Shown here: positions 19,122 to 29,349 of the stretch, in pieces
Layout of the letters: each line of letters opens with the position of its first letter
Position numbering within the stretch: the stretch's first letter is position 1
Translations under genes and position numbers: made by a program
The notes under the pieces: generated by a model
What the model saw: only the letters and a program-made list of their open reading frames with translations
The model's database searches: none
Told to the model about the DNA's origin: nothing
Source of the DNA: Ottowia sp.
Lineage (GTDB): Bacteria; Pseudomonadota; Gammaproteobacteria; Burkholderiales; Burkholderiaceae
Assembly: GCA_020853585.1 (NCBI GenBank)
Contig: JADYYQ010000145.1
Span: 1-64,000 of the forward strand
Direction: 5' to 3'
DNA: 64,000 nucleotides

Positions 19122-19188
19122 GGCAAGACTTTCAGTGAAATAAGACAGATTCCCATAGAAGAGGGGCACGTATTCGGTTACAGCGGCG

Positions 19189-20493
19189 CTAACGCTCAGA
19201 GTGGCTAGAGGGTCGCAGTAACTGTGTAATGACGGTGCGCAAAGCGTCACGTTCTGCCTCTTGCGCATGAGACAAGGCATAGGTGGGTGCGTGCAAAAAT
19301 TTATTGGTGAGGGTGTTTGCCAGATGTTCAAGTACTTTATCCGGGGCCACACCCCGAGCGAGTCGTTTTTTTGCGCGCACCAATTCGATATCGCGGTGTT
19401 GCTCGACTTGTCCCCGTAACTGACGAATGGTGGGGACCATATTGCGTTGTGCAAGCCAGTGCATAAAACTTTGTACACGGCCCTCAATCATCGCTTCGGC
19501 TTGCGTAACGGCGGAACGTCGTAATGCGCTGCCTTCTTGCGCAATGGCGCCAAGATCATCCAGGGTATAGAGGAAAACATCCTCAAGCTGCCCTACTTCG
19601 ACTTCAATATCACGTGGCACGGCCAGATCGACCATAAACATCGGTTGATGACGGCGGGTGCGAATGGCGCGCTCGACCATCCCCAGGCCAATAATGGGTA
19701 GAGAGCTGGCAGTACACGATACGACGATATCAAACTCCGCTAAGCGTTCTGGTAGATCTGCTAGGCGAATAGCCTGGCTAGTAATACCTTGATCGGTAAA
19801 TTGCCGTGCTAATTGTTCACCACGTTCAACATTGCGGTTAGCAATCACCACTTGGCGAGGATGATGCGCACAAAAATGCGTGGCACATAAGGTGATCATC
19901 TCACCGGCACCGACAAATAAAATTTTTTGTTCCGCGATATGCGTAAAAATACGTTGTGCTAGTCGAACAGCGACGGCTGCCATAGAGACAGAGTGCGCGC
20001 CAATATCTGTGTGTCCACGTACTTCTTTGGCGACAGCAAATGTCCGCTGAAATACTTGATTAAGGTAGGTGCCCAATGTGCCTGCGGCAGCAGCATAGCG
20101 TGCCGCATCTTTCATTTGTCCCAAAATTTGCGTTTCGCCCAATACCATCGAATCTAAGCCGCTAGCGACCCGAAAAGCATGGCGTAGTGCTTTTGCTTGT
20201 GAGAGTACGTAAATATGGGGCGTGAGCTCAGAGGATTTGATCTGGTGGTGAGCGATGAGCCAGTCAATGCCCATCTGGTGAATGGATGGATCGCTGGTGG
20301 CCAAATAAAGCTCTGTGCGGTTGCAGGTTGACAGAATAGCCACTTCTGCGGGAGGGTTGTTGGGTGTCGCACCTCCAATCTGCTCACGCAAAGCATGCAG
20401 CGCCGCTGCCAGTTGTTCTGGCGCAAACGCTACCTTCTCGCGTAAAGCGAGCGGCGCAGTATGGTGGTTGATGCCGATCGCGAGCAGCTGCAT
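19189..20493 (-). CDS. hemA: Glutamyl-tRNA reductase
   Basis: First committed step of C5 tetrapyrrole synthesis: reduces glutamyl-tRNA(Glu) with NADPH to glutamate semialdehyde. The N-terminal catalytic domain begins [12 protein letters not shown], the active-site Cys is in [10 protein letters not shown], and the NADPH domain carries FVGAGEM. The C-terminal dimerisation helix is complete at 434 residues. The ATG is only about 20 nt from a predicted transcription start, and an inverted repeat covers the space between (20498-20516), suggesting local control. Confidence 0.97.
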   Translation of the reverse strand: MQLLAIGINHHTAPLALREKVAFAPEQLAAALHALREQIGGATPNNPPAEVAILSTCNRTELYLATSDPSIHQMGIDWLIAHHQIKSSELTPHIYVLSQAKALRHAFRVASGLDSMVLGETQILGQMKDAARYAAAAGTLGTYLNQVFQRTFAVAKEVRGHTDIGAHSVSMAAVAVRLAQRIFTHIAEQKILFVGAGEMITLCATHFCAHHPRQVVIANRNVERGEQLARQFTDQGITSQAIRLADLPERLAEFDIVVSCTASSLPIIGLGMVERAIRTRRHQPMFMVDLAVPRDIEVEVGQLEDVFLYTLDDLGAIAQEGSALRRSAVTQAEAMIEGRVQSFMHWLAQRNMVPTIRQLRGQVEQHRDIELVRAKKRLARGVAPDKVLEHLANTLTNKFLHAPTYALSHAQEAERDALRTVITQLLRPSSHSER

Positions 20494-20497
20494 GGGT

Positions 20498-20524
20498 GGC
20501 CTGAAAATATCAGGCCGGATTATA
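20498..20524 (-). promoter_or_regulatory. hemA promoter -10 box and overlapping palindrome
   Basis: On the minus strand a perfect TATAAT lies at 20524-20519. Immediately after it, GGCCTGA (20516-20510 complement) and TCAGGCC (20504-20498 complement) form a 7-bp inverted repeat with a 5-nt spacer, spanning the expected start point and the ribosome-binding region of hemA. The -35 is weak. It could be an operator or a 5' hairpin limiting initiation. Confidence 0.5.
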
Positions 20525-20683
20525 CCGCTGCCATCTATTGCGTGTAGGTGGATTTCTGCGTAGCCCTGCCGTCAAAACGAGGTTAATTTTTTCTATATGC
20601 GGGCATTTTGTTACGGAGATGGCGAAATTTTTGTTTGTCGATATAGTGCGGATTAATTTCACGTAGCAAAGGATTGGCTAAAT

Positions 20684-20929
20684 ATGAGCTGGTTAGAAAT
20701 GGTATTTGTCGGGGGTGGGATGGGTTTGGTGGGCTATTATCTGCATCCCAAGCAAGTCGGTTTACGGTGCTTACCATGTTGCGCTGTTGGGATGGTCGGT
20801 AATTTTCTGATGGGCTTGATAGGTCAATTACTCGGTATTTATCGCGAAGGAAGTATGCGTGGCATGTTCGCGGTATTGGCAGGCACTGCGTTGATCTTAT
20901 GGATGTACACCTGGTGCCGTACGCGTTAA
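20684..20929 (+). CDS. Small membrane protein, possibly GlsB/YeaQ/YmgE-like
   Basis: 81 residues with two or three hydrophobic helices rich in Gly (VGGGMGLVGYYLHP, VGMVGNFLMGLIG). An AAAGGA ribosome site lies at good spacing before the ATG, which supports it as a real gene. Size and glycine pattern resemble the transglycosylase-associated/YeaQ family, but similarity is weak by eye. It is divergent from hemA. Confidence 0.55.
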   Translation: MSWLEMVFVGGGMGLVGYYLHPKQVGLRCLPCCAVGMVGNFLMGLIGQLLGIYREGSMRGMFAVLAGTALILWMYTWCRTR

Positions 20930-20962
20930 CTTCGCGACCCTTACATAACTGGCGGTACATCC

Positions 20963-21070
20963 CAATCTCTGTGTTGGGCGGTACTCGAAATGCTCATTTA
21001 CGCTGTGTACACGCCGGTTCTGTCTGTTTTGATCTTGGCGCGTTCGTCCTAGTTGTGCAGGGGCTTTTCC
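20963..21070 (+). repeat. Dispersed repeat, copy B
   Basis: Intergenic copy between the small membrane protein gene and paaK. The first 55 bases match copy C closely (TGTGTTGGGC, GTACTCGAAATGCT, GTACACGCCG). GTAC motifs within it form a short imperfect palindrome. Confidence 0.75.
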
Positions 21071-21205
21071 GGGAAGGTACTTGGCATCGCGATGGTAGTC
21101 GATATGAGATTGAGCGCTGACAATATTCGTTAAGTCGGCTTATTGATGATGTTGGATATCGCTTTGTGCTATGGATGCATCACAGTGGATCATTAAGGAG
21201 CGAAG

Positions 21206-22522
21206 GTGACACGGTGTATTTCGGCGGGTATAGAGCCCATTGAGCATGCGAGCCAAGATGCATTGCGCGCTTTGCAACTACAACGTTTGCAATGGTCACT
21301 GCGACATGCGTATGAAAACGTGCCCCATTATCAACAGATGTTTGATGCTGCCGGTGTGCATCCCGATGCCCTTAAGCAATTAACGGATTTAGCGCAATTT
21401 CCTTTTTTAATGAAAGCGCACTTACGTACGCATTATCCATTTGGTTTATTTGCGGTACCCCGTGAGCGCATTGTCCGTGTGCATGCTTCAAGTGGTACAA
21501 CAGGTAAACCCACGGTTGTGGGTTACACCGCACAGGATATTGATATTTGGGCGGGGTTAGTCGCACGATCTATTCGTGCAGCCGGAGGACGGCCGGGCGA
21601 TATTGTCCATATTGCTTATGGCTACGGTTTATTTACCGGTGGATTGGGTGCCCATTATGGCGCTGAAAGATTAGGATGCACGGTTGTGCCGGTATCGGGT
21701 GGGCAAACGGAAAAGCAGGTGCAGTTAATTCGCGACTTTAAACCACACATCATTATGGCGACACCTTCTTATATGCTGACCTTGATCGAAGAAATGGCGC
21801 GTCAAGGTATGGATCCGGCGATGTGTTCATTACGTATGGGTATGTTTGGCGCGGAGCCATGGACGCTTGCGATGCGTGCTGAAATTGAAACACGTGCAGG
21901 TATTGATGCACTTGATATTTATGGCTTGTCTGAAGTGATGGGACCTGGGGTGGCAGCTGAGTGTATTGAAAGCAAAGATGGATCGGTTATCTGGGAAGAT
22001 CATTTTTACCCGGAAATTATCGATCCAAAAACGGGGGAGGTGTTGCCTGACGGGCAAGAGGGTGAGTTGGTATTAACCTCGTTAACGAAAGAAGCGATGC
22101 CTATTATTCGCTATCGTACGCGTGATTTAACGCGACTTTTGCCGCCGACTGCGCGTTCAATGCGGCGAATGGATAAAGTATTTGGCCGATCCGATGACAT
22201 GCTGATTATTCGCGGGGTAAATATATTTCCTTCACAAATTGAAGCGCTTATTTTATCTTTGCCTTCGCTTGCGCCGCATTACCAATTAGTCGTTACGCGT
22301 TCAGGACATGCAGATGCGTTGCGCGTACTGGTGGAAGTTAGGCAAGATTTTTCGGGTAACGCATCCGGAGCAGACCGACAAGATTGGGCACGTCAATTGC
22401 AGCACGCCATCAAAACATATATTGGTGTGACAGCACAGGTAGAGGTGGTAAATCCACAATCGATTGAGCGCATTAACGGTGGGAAAGCGAAACGTGTTGT
22501 CGATCAACGCGCTACCTGTTAG
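21206..22522 (+). CDS. paaK: Phenylacetate-CoA ligase
   Basis: AMP-forming ligase that activates phenylacetate to phenylacetyl-CoA. 438 residues, family size. The ATP-binding loop is SSGTTGKPTVVGYT; IYGLSEVMGPGVA and the C-terminal RGVNIFPSQIE (start of the hinge and small domain) are PaaK signatures. It starts with GTG, five bases after a strong AAGGAG. The other paa genes are absent here, so it may serve aromatic acid salvage, or the rest of the pathway may be elsewhere. Confidence 0.92.
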   Translation: MTRCISAGIEPIEHASQDALRALQLQRLQWSLRHAYENVPHYQQMFDAAGVHPDALKQLTDLAQFPFLMKAHLRTHYPFGLFAVPRERIVRVHASSGTTGKPTVVGYTAQDIDIWAGLVARSIRAAGGRPGDIVHIAYGYGLFTGGLGAHYGAERLGCTVVPVSGGQTEKQVQLIRDFKPHIIMATPSYMLTLIEEMARQGMDPAMCSLRMGMFGAEPWTLAMRAEIETRAGIDALDIYGLSEVMGPGVAAECIESKDGSVIWEDHFYPEIIDPKTGEVLPDGQEGELVLTSLTKEAMPIIRYRTRDLTRLLPPTARSMRRMDKVFGRSDDMLIIRGVNIFPSQIEALILSLPSLAPHYQLVVTRSGHADALRVLVEVRQDFSGNASGADRQDWARQLQHAIKTYIGVTAQVEVVNPQSIERINGGKAKRVVDQRATC

Positions 22523-22680
22523 ATGGGTATGTTACTGCCAATAATAAGCGCGCCGATCCACAGGATTTTATTGCCCGTGTCTTGATAATAAGGGCATGTT
22601 TTGCGGGCACCTCACTTTTTTGCACATACACCTTACTGCGGTTTGCTTATCAATAGACACAGGCCTGTGTCTGACATGAC

Positions 22681-23778
22681 TTATACGTTGAATAAAAAAT
22701 TCAATACATCACCGTCTGCCACAACGTACTCTTTGCCTTCCGCACGCATTCTTCCCGCTTCTTTTGCGCCTGCTTCGCCTTGATAGGTAATGAAATCAGC
22801 ATAGGCGATGGTTTGCGCACGAATAAAACCACGTTCAAAGTCGGTATGAATCACGCCGGCAGCTTGGGGCGCTGTTGCACCAATGGGGATTGTCCATGCA
22901 CGTACTTCTTTAACACCGGCCGTGAAGTAGGTTTGCAGTCCGAGTAAGGCAAAGCCAGCGCGAATGACGCGGCTTAAGCCGGTTTCTTTCATCCCAATAT
23001 CAGCCAGAAATTCAGCTTTATCCGCATCATCCAGATCGGCGATTTCTGCCTCAATCGCGGCACATACCACCACGACTGGCGAGCCTTCTTGCGCTGCATA
23101 AGTTTGCACCGCTTGCAAATGAGGGTTGTGGGTTGTATCACCATCTTTAACATTGGCAACATACATGGTTGGCTTGGCTGTGATTAGGCACAGGGGCTTG
23201 AGTAATTGCTTCGCTTCTTCGTCTAGTTGTAGTTGGCGAATAGGCTTGGCTTGATCAAGCTGAGCTTGGCAGGCCTGCAAGAGACTCACCCATTTTGCCG
23301 CGGTTTTGTCATTACCTGATTTGGCAGCTTTGCTTGCGCGTTGGAGTGTTTTTTCTACGGTGGCTAAGTCGGCAAGCGCTAATTCTGTATTGATAACTTC
23401 AATATCATTAAGCGGATCTATTTTGCCGGCAACGTGAATCACATTGCTATCGTCAAAGCAGCGTACAACGTGGGCAATGGCATAGGTTTCGCGGATATTC
23501 GCAAGAAACTGATTGCCTAAGCCTTCGCCTTTCGATGCCCCAGCGACGAGCCCGGCAATATCGACAAACTCAACCGTGGCTGGCAAAACCCGTTCAGGTT
23601 TTACGATCGCAGCTAACTCCGTCAATCGTAAGTCAGGTACAGCTACTACGCCGACATTCGGCTCAATTGTACAAAAAGGATAATTTTCGGCCGCAATGCC
23701 TGCTTGAGTGAGTGCGTTGAATAAGGTCGATTTGCCTACATTGGGTAAGCCAACAATGCCGCATTTAAGGAGTGCCAT
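22681..23778 (-). CDS. ychF: Ribosome-binding GTPase/ATPase YchF
   Basis: Obg-family NTPase (OLA1 group) that prefers ATP and is tied to translation and oxidative stress. P-loop GLPNVGKST at residues 10-18, switch region, [14 protein letters not shown], then the TGS domain near the C-terminus ending with the conserved [13 protein letters not shown]. 365 residues is full length. It converges with paaK across a 158-bp gap. Confidence 0.96.
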   Translation of the reverse strand: MALLKCGIVGLPNVGKSTLFNALTQAGIAAENYPFCTIEPNVGVVAVPDLRLTELAAIVKPERVLPATVEFVDIAGLVAGASKGEGLGNQFLANIRETYAIAHVVRCFDDSNVIHVAGKIDPLNDIEVINTELALADLATVEKTLQRASKAAKSGNDKTAAKWVSLLQACQAQLDQAKPIRQLQLDEEAKQLLKPLCLITAKPTMYVANVKDGDTTHNPHLQAVQTYAAQEGSPVVVVCAAIEAEIADLDDADKAEFLADIGMKETGLSRVIRAGFALLGLQTYFTAGVKEVRAWTIPIGATAPQAAGVIHTDFERGFIRAQTIAYADFITYQGEAGAKEAGRMRAEGKEYVVADGDVLNFLFNV

Positions 23779-24133
23779 AACGAAGAAACAGCCATTTTAT
23801 AGAGGTGAGATAGGGACAGCATTGTAATACCCGGCGCGACATTCTTGAAAATTTCCGTGCCGTAACGGGGCTACACGTTGTATTGGTCGCTATAGCGAAC
23901 AAAAAAGTAGACAAAGTGACATAACAAACACAAAGAAAAAGTGTTCAATATGATATAAAGCGAAGGTTTGATATATGTTGATTTTTTAATTTTTACCTTA
24001 TTCACCTACGGTGACAGCAATGCATCTTGGTAGAAATATCTAAAAAAGAGGTGGTTGTAGTCGTAAGCGTTGGCCTCCGCATCTTTTTCGCTAGCCGTTT
24101 TTTATTTTTATATAAGCGATCAATTTTTAACAT
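23779..24133. other. 355-bp intergenic region upstream of the TpsB gene
   Basis: AT-rich and non-coding between divergent ychF and tpsB. It includes a 12-bp perfect palindrome TCGCTATAGCGA at 23887-23898, which could be an operator, and several -10-like A/T stretches near 23950-23980. No single promoter stands out. Confidence 0.4.
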
Positions 24134-25975
24134 GTGAGTACTGCGATGACAATTTGCGTTGAAAAAAAGTGGATAGCAGGTTTAGGACAGAGCAAGTTTT
24201 GTGTGAAATCGAAAATAAAATTTTGGGTGCTATGTGGACTACTGTTGCCCATATCGATACCCGCTTGGGCACAGCCCGCGCCAGGAATTAGCGCAGCGCA
24301 AGAAGCGCAAAGACAACGGGCGAAAGAAGATGCGGCTCGGCGTGAAGAAAAACTGACGGCACCGAGTGTGAGTTTGCAAGGTGAAGAAGGGAAAAAGACG
24401 CCGATAGGCGCTTTTAAATTACCGATCGATAAAACTTGCTACAAGATAAATCGATTTGAATTAGAGGTGCCCAAACAGCTGCCCGTTCAAGTGCTACGTG
24501 AAAGCGGTTATACCCGACCACAAGATACCTTTTATTTTTTAAGCAAACGACTGGATTCAATCCGTGGCCAATGTGTAGGCCAGTTGGGTATGAGCGCGAT
24601 TGTGAATCAGTTATCACTTGATTTGGTCAGTCATGGTTACACCACAACCCGTATTGGGATGGTGCCTGAGCAAGAGCTATCCAGTGGTGTGATGAAACTG
24701 ACACTGTTACCTGGGTACTTAGGAAGCTTTCGTTTTAAAAGCAAGGATCCGGCGGTTCCAGTAAAACCGGCTTCTGTAAAAACCGCTTACCCGACTAAGC
24801 CCGGACATATTTTAAATTTACGTGATTTAGAGCAAGGTCTTGAGCAGATGCAGCGTGTGTCGAGTTTTTCTGCCTCAATGGAGTTGGTGCCCGGTGCCCT
24901 GCCTGGCGAAACGGATGTGGTCATTACTTTGTCGCGCGAGAAACCTTGGACATTGTCAGTCAGCTTGGACAATAGTGGTGTCACTTCAACGGGGAAAATG
25001 CAAGCGGGATCCAGTTTTGCCTATAATGATCTGCTTGGTTTAAATGACACATTAAGCTTTGGTGTTACACATGATGCTGATCAAATGCCTGATGTAAAAG
25101 GAAGTAAATCTAAAAATGCTTCTTTCTCAGTACCGTGGGGTAACTGGTTGTTTAGTACAAGTGGCAGTCAAAATAGTTCGCATCAATTGATTACGAATAC
25201 ATCGGGCAGCTCGTCTATTTCCAGCTCTAAGCAAGCATCGATCGACGGTCGTGTGTCGTATATGTTTTTCCGTACGCAAGAGCAAAAAAATACGGTTGAA
25301 TTTCATACAGGGAAAAACTGGAACGATAGTTATATCAATGATACGCAAGTTAATGTGTCCCATCGTATGACAGCATTTGCTGAAATGTCGGTGATGCATC
25401 GGCATTATTTTGGCCAAGCAAAATTAGATTTAACCGCTAGCTACCGGTGGGGCGTACCTTGGTTTGGTGCGCAAGATGACACTTCTTTTGCCGAACAAGG
25501 TTTGATTAACCCGCCCGCGCTGCATTACAACTATACAGTGTTAGATGCCACGCTGAGTATGCCGTTCCCTTTTTTCGGGCGCACGGCAAATTACACGGGT
25601 ACGTTACATGGCCAGTTTACTCAGTCATCCTTAGACCCCAATAACTTCTTTTCGATTGGTAACCGATGGAGTGTGCGTGGATTTGACGGCGACAGTACGC
25701 TCTCTGCGGAACAAGGTTACTACATGCGCAATGAAATTGCCGTTCCGGTGGGGAAAACCAATCAATCATTCTACGTAGGTTTAGAAGCCGGTAGGGTATT
25801 TGGTCCGAATGATATAACGCTCAGTGGGACTGGATTGATTGGTTCGGCAGTGGGGTTGCGCGGCAGTTTTTATAAAGGGATGTCCTACGATTTGTGGTTG
25901 GGTATCCCGATACATCGGCCACAAAACTGGAATTCAGCCGCGACGCTATCCTTTACCGCTAGTCAATCATTTTAA
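24134..25975 (+). CDS. Two-partner secretion outer-membrane transporter (TpsB, ShlB/FhaC family)
   Basis: Outer-membrane beta-barrel that exports a TpsA exoprotein. A signal peptide ends near PAWA (about residue 48), followed by an Ala/Glu/Arg-rich linker, two POTRA-like regions (about 100-260, with LLPGYLGSF and LVPGALPGETDVVI) and a barrel with SFAYNDLLGLNDTLS and a C-terminal aromatic strand ending in F. WSVRGFDGD matches the conserved loop-6 VRG(Y/F) motif. The open frame starts at GTG 24134; the ATG at 24146 with GAG seven bases upstream is an equally good start. No TpsA gene lies on either side. Confidence 0.88.
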   Translation: MSTAMTICVEKKWIAGLGQSKFCVKSKIKFWVLCGLLLPISIPAWAQPAPGISAAQEAQRQRAKEDAARREEKLTAPSVSLQGEEGKKTPIGAFKLPIDKTCYKINRFELEVPKQLPVQVLRESGYTRPQDTFYFLSKRLDSIRGQCVGQLGMSAIVNQLSLDLVSHGYTTTRIGMVPEQELSSGVMKLTLLPGYLGSFRFKSKDPAVPVKPASVKTAYPTKPGHILNLRDLEQGLEQMQRVSSFSASMELVPGALPGETDVVITLSREKPWTLSVSLDNSGVTSTGKMQAGSSFAYNDLLGLNDTLSFGVTHDADQMPDVKGSKSKNASFSVPWGNWLFSTSGSQNSSHQLITNTSGSSSISSSKQASIDGRVSYMFFRTQEQKNTVEFHTGKNWNDSYINDTQVNVSHRMTAFAEMSVMHRHYFGQAKLDLTASYRWGVPWFGAQDDTSFAEQGLINPPALHYNYTVLDATLSMPFPFFGRTANYTGTLHGQFTQSSLDPNNFFSIGNRWSVRGFDGDSTLSAEQGYYMRNEIAVPVGKTNQSFYVGLEAGRVFGPNDITLSGTGLIGSAVGLRGSFYKGMSYDLWLGIPIHRPQNWNSAATLSFTASQSF

Positions 25976-25989
25976 ATGTATCCATATAA

Positions 25990-26018
25990 GTGTTGCGTAT
26001 AGTTGATATGCGCAACAC
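25990..26018 (+). terminator. Hairpin after the tpsB gene
   Basis: Arms 25990-26000 and 26008-26018 (GTGTTGCG against CGCAACAC plus three inner pairs) with a 7-nt loop, 14 bases after the stop codon. No U-run follows, so it would be a factor-assisted terminator or an mRNA-end stabiliser. Confidence 0.45.
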
Positions 26019-26123
26019 GCTGCTTGTGTGTCGTTTGCGAGCCTAGCACCGTGTGTGTCACGGTTTGGTGTGCCGATAGCGGCATTGTGTGGACAAGGAT
26101 GTGCGCGCTGGCATAATCACGAG

Positions 26124-27287
26124 ATGCAAATACTTTCTTATCACGTCGCCATTGTGGGTGGCGGTATTATCGGTAAAACATGCGCACTGCTTCTTGCCCA
26201 ACAAGGTATGCGGGTTGCGTGGGTGAGTACCCCTAATCTTGTACAAGCAGATCGCGTCTACGCACTGTCGGCGAGTACACAAACTTTGTTATCGCAACTG
26301 CGTGTTTGGCAGGCGCTGGATTGCGCGCGTATCCAGCCTGTGGCGGATATGCGTATTTTCGGTAATGCGAATGGTCAGTTTGCCTTGCAGTTTTCCGCCT
26401 ACGCTGCGGCCTTGCCTCAATTAGCGTGGATTGTATTCGGTGGCGATATTGAGACGGCGTTAGATACCGCTTTGCGTTTTCAGCAAAATGTGACGCATAT
26501 TGTTTCTCACGCCCAAGCCTTAGAACAAGAGGATGCACAAGGTATTTGTTTGCGCTTAGAAAATGGACAGCAATTGCGCGCTGAGTGTTTGATTGGGGCA
26601 GATGGGGTGCATTCATGGACGCGCACCCAGGCGGGTATCGATCTGCAAGTGCATCCTTATGGTCAGACGGGCGTGGTGGCGCAGTTTGTCGCTGAACGGC
26701 CTCATCACGGTGTCGCTTATCAATGGTTTGTAGATGGTGAGATCTTGGCGTTACTGCCTTTGCCGCAGAATCAGTTTTCTCTGGTGTGGTCTGCACATGA
26801 TGCGCATGCACGTGCGCTATTGGCGATGGATGCGGCGCAATTAGCGTCTTGTGTGCAAAATAAGGCGACGGTGGCGCAGCACGTAGGTCGATTACACGGT
26901 GTTTCTGCCCCGCGTGGTTTTGCTTTAAATTTACGTCGTGCAACACGTTTGGTGGCCTCACGTATTGCCTTGGTAGGGGATGCGGCACATTGTATTCACC
27001 CTTTAGCGGGGCAAGGGGTCAATTTAGGTTTACGTGATGTGGCGACATTGGGCCGTGTATTTGCCGCAAAAGAAGGATTTCGTTGTTATGGCGATGCGCG
27101 TTTATTGGGCCGTTATGCGCGTGCACGTGCGGCAGATATTATGTTGATGGTGAATGCAACTCATGGTTTGCAACGATGCTTTTTGCCGACCACGTCGCCT
27201 GCGGTGTATATGCGTAATATGGGTATGACGCTTGTTAATCGCTTGCCACCGATCAAAAATTTTTTGATCAAACGTGCTTTAGGTTAA
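26124..27287 (+). CDS. UbiH/UbiF-family FAD-dependent hydroxylase
   Basis: Flavin monooxygenase of the ubiquinone hydroxylase (UbiH/F/I, COQ6) family. FAD dinucleotide fold VAIVGGGIIGKTCALLLAQQG, the DG motif LIGADGVHSW, and LVGDAAHCIHPLAGQGVNLG are all present. The frame is open to a GTG at 26028, but the ATG at 26124 matches the family start and gives 387 residues. Which ring position it hydroxylates is not clear. dsbC follows, a neighbour arrangement I believe is common in Burkholderiales. Confidence 0.9.
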   Translation: MQILSYHVAIVGGGIIGKTCALLLAQQGMRVAWVSTPNLVQADRVYALSASTQTLLSQLRVWQALDCARIQPVADMRIFGNANGQFALQFSAYAAALPQLAWIVFGGDIETALDTALRFQQNVTHIVSHAQALEQEDAQGICLRLENGQQLRAECLIGADGVHSWTRTQAGIDLQVHPYGQTGVVAQFVAERPHHGVAYQWFVDGEILALLPLPQNQFSLVWSAHDAHARALLAMDAAQLASCVQNKATVAQHVGRLHGVSAPRGFALNLRRATRLVASRIALVGDAAHCIHPLAGQGVNLGLRDVATLGRVFAAKEGFRCYGDARLLGRYARARAADIMLMVNATHGLQRCFLPTTSPAVYMRNMGMTLVNRLPPIKNFLIKRALG

Positions 27288-27413
27288 TGGCGTAGCGTTA
27301 GTGTTGATTGATATGCGTGAGGCACGAAGGGTTTGACGAGCGAATAGGTGGGCGTTGAAAATCTAGGTGTACCCTGTGTGTCTCGTCGATTTATTTTTTA
27401 TTTTAAAAAGAAC

Positions 27414-28175
27414 ATGATGCTAAAACGACACAACTTAAATAATTCTCTGGTGCGATATTGGTCGATGACCTTGCTGGTGAGTGCAGGTTTACTTGGGAGT
27501 GCAGGGGTGATGGCGCAACCTTCGCCTAATACGGATGCGATTAAGACGGCGCTACAAGCACGCTTAGGTGAGCGCGCGCAGATCAAAGGGATTGCGAGCA
27601 CGCCTGTATCCGGTTTGTATGAGGTTAACTTAGGTAGTGAAATTGTATATACCGATGCAAATGCCCGTTATCTTTTGCAAGGCGATTTGTTGGATTTAAC
27701 GAAGGGCGTTAATCTTACCTCTACCCGTTTGTCTGAGTTAAATCGTGTTGCGTTTTCAGAATTTCCATTGGACCAAGCGATTGCCATTACCCGAGGTAAT
27801 GGGCGCCGTAAAGTGATTGTCTTTGCTGACCCTAATTGTGGATATTGCAAACGCCTTGAGGATAGCTTGCAAAGTATGAATAACTTGACGATTTATACTT
27901 TTCTTGTGCCGATTCTTTCGGCTGATTCAACGATAAAAAGTAAACAGCTCTGGTGTGCAGAAAATCGTGCCCGTGCTTGGACTGATTGGGCTTTGCGTCA
28001 TATTGCACCGAGTGGTGAGGGCAAATGTACCCATCCGATCGAAAAAAATCTTGCGCTAGCAAGTAAGCTGGGGATCAAATCCACGCCGACATTATTCTTT
28101 ATGGATGGCAGTCGCATGGCGGGTGCTGCTCCGGTAGATGCGATTGAGAAAAAATTGGCGGAAGTAGCCAAATAA
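27414..28175 (+). CDS. dsbC: Periplasmic disulfide isomerase DsbC
   Basis: Thiol:disulfide interchange protein that corrects wrong disulfides. Signal peptide of about 34 residues ending at VMA; N-terminal dimerisation domain (LGERAQIKGIASTPVSGLYEV), then a thioredoxin fold with the active site C142-G-Y-C145. A second Cys pair (WCAE and GKCTHP) matches the structural disulfide of DsbC. I start at the ATG at 27414 (an adjacent ATG at 27417 is equivalent); the frame is open upstream to 27348. Confidence 0.94.
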   Translation: MMLKRHNLNNSLVRYWSMTLLVSAGLLGSAGVMAQPSPNTDAIKTALQARLGERAQIKGIASTPVSGLYEVNLGSEIVYTDANARYLLQGDLLDLTKGVNLTSTRLSELNRVAFSEFPLDQAIAITRGNGRRKVIVFADPNCGYCKRLEDSLQSMNNLTIYTFLVPILSADSTIKSKQLWCAENRARAWTDWALRHIAPSGEGKCTHPIEKNLALASKLGIKSTPTLFFMDGSRMAGAAPVDAIEKKLAEVAK

Positions 28176-28359
28176 CGCGCGCTTATTGGGGGCATGTTTT
28201 TGTTGCTCCATCAGTGAGGGCCATCGCGCAAATTGGTGGTGTGATTGTGTGTCATCGATACCCACACGCTGCATCGTGTAAGGGCTGAGTGTAGAGGGAT
28301 GGCTATACGTTGCTTGGGTAGCAAGATCCTATTGTGATTTCAATACAGTTGACTCATAC

Positions 28360-29349
28360 ATGAAATTTTCAGCCATTTATCTTGATAACAAGGAAGGTCA
28401 ATTTCATGCCGCGCTGTGTCAGTTAGATGACTTCGCCTGGCCGCAAGAAAACGTGTGGCTGTCTATGGCGTATGCCTCTTTAAATTATAAAGATGGTTTA
28501 GCGATTACCCATCGTGGGCCCATTGTTCGTTCATGGCCCATGGTGGCGGGTATTGATGGTGTGGGTACGGTGTTAGCCAGTGATCATCCCGATTGGCAAG
28601 TGGGTGAGCAAGTGATTTATCACGGTTGGGGTGCATCGGAAACGCGGTGGGGCTGTTTGGCTGAGCGTGCTTATGTCCGTGCTGAGGGTTTAGTGCGTTT
28701 GCCATTGACGATGCACATGCGCGATGCGGCGGCAATGGGTACTGCGGGTCTAACAGCGATGCTCTGTGTATTGGCGTTAGAGCGCAATCATATATTGCCG
28801 AATTCGGGTGATATTTTAGTAACAGGTGCATCAGGTGGAGTTGGCTCTATCGCCGTCGCGTTGCTTGCCAAGCTGGGTTACAAAGTGATTGCTTCTACCG
28901 GCAAAGAAAGGGAAGCAGATTTTCTTCGGCAACTGGGTGCGCATGACATTATTCATCGCTCGGTACTGGGGACACCTAATGCCAAGCCATTACAGTCAGC
29001 GCGTTGGGCGGGAGTGGTCGATGTTGTGGGCTCACATACTTTGGCAAATGCTTTGGCGCAAACTTGTTATGGTGGCGTGGTGACTGCATGTGGATTGGTA
29101 CAAGGAATGGATTTACCCACTACCGTGGCGCCTTTTATTTTGCGCAATGTGCAGCTGGTGGGAATTGATAGTGCGTGGACACCCCATGCTTTGCGTACAC
29201 AGGCATGGCAACGCTTGGCTAGCGATTTGCTGCTCGATAAATTACACCTTCTTACCCAGGAAATTGATTTGAGTACCGTCATTCCAACAGCAACGCAATT
29301 AATGGCCGGCAAAATTCGTGGGCGGGTCGTGGTGAAAATTGATGGCTAA
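28360..29349 (+). CDS. acuI: Acrylyl-CoA reductase AcuI (YhdH family)
   Basis: Zinc-free medium-chain dehydrogenase that reduces the toxic intermediate acryloyl-CoA to propionyl-CoA with NADPH. YASLNYKDGLAITH and PMVAGIDGVGTV near the N-terminus and the cofactor loop VTGASGGVGSIAVALLAKLG are characteristic, as is the late GIDS motif. 329 residues is full length. Its 3' end overlaps the next gene by 8 bases, so the two are translated together. Confidence 0.92.
   Translation: MKFSAIYLDNKEGQFHAALCQLDDFAWPQENVWLSMAYASLNYKDGLAITHRGPIVRSWPMVAGIDGVGTVLASDHPDWQVGEQVIYHGWGASETRWGCLAERAYVRAEGLVRLPLTMHMRDAAAMGTAGLTAMLCVLALERNHILPNSGDILVTGASGGVGSIAVALLAKLGYKVIASTGKEREADFLRQLGAHDIIHRSVLGTPNAKPLQSARWAGVVDVVGSHTLANALAQTCYGGVVTACGLVQGMDLPTTVAPFILRNVQLVGIDSAWTPHALRTQAWQRLASDLLLDKLHLLTQEIDLSTVIPTATQLMAGKIRGRVVVKIDG

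Noticed and set aside
19122-19487. N-terminal extension of prfA to 481 codons
   Set aside because: Overlaps hemA; RF1 homology begins exactly at the ATG at 19121.
26233-26988. 251-codon open frame antisense to the Ubi-type hydroxylase gene
   Set aside because: Composition (His/Pro/Arg-rich) and lack of any family pattern show it is a shadow of the real gene.
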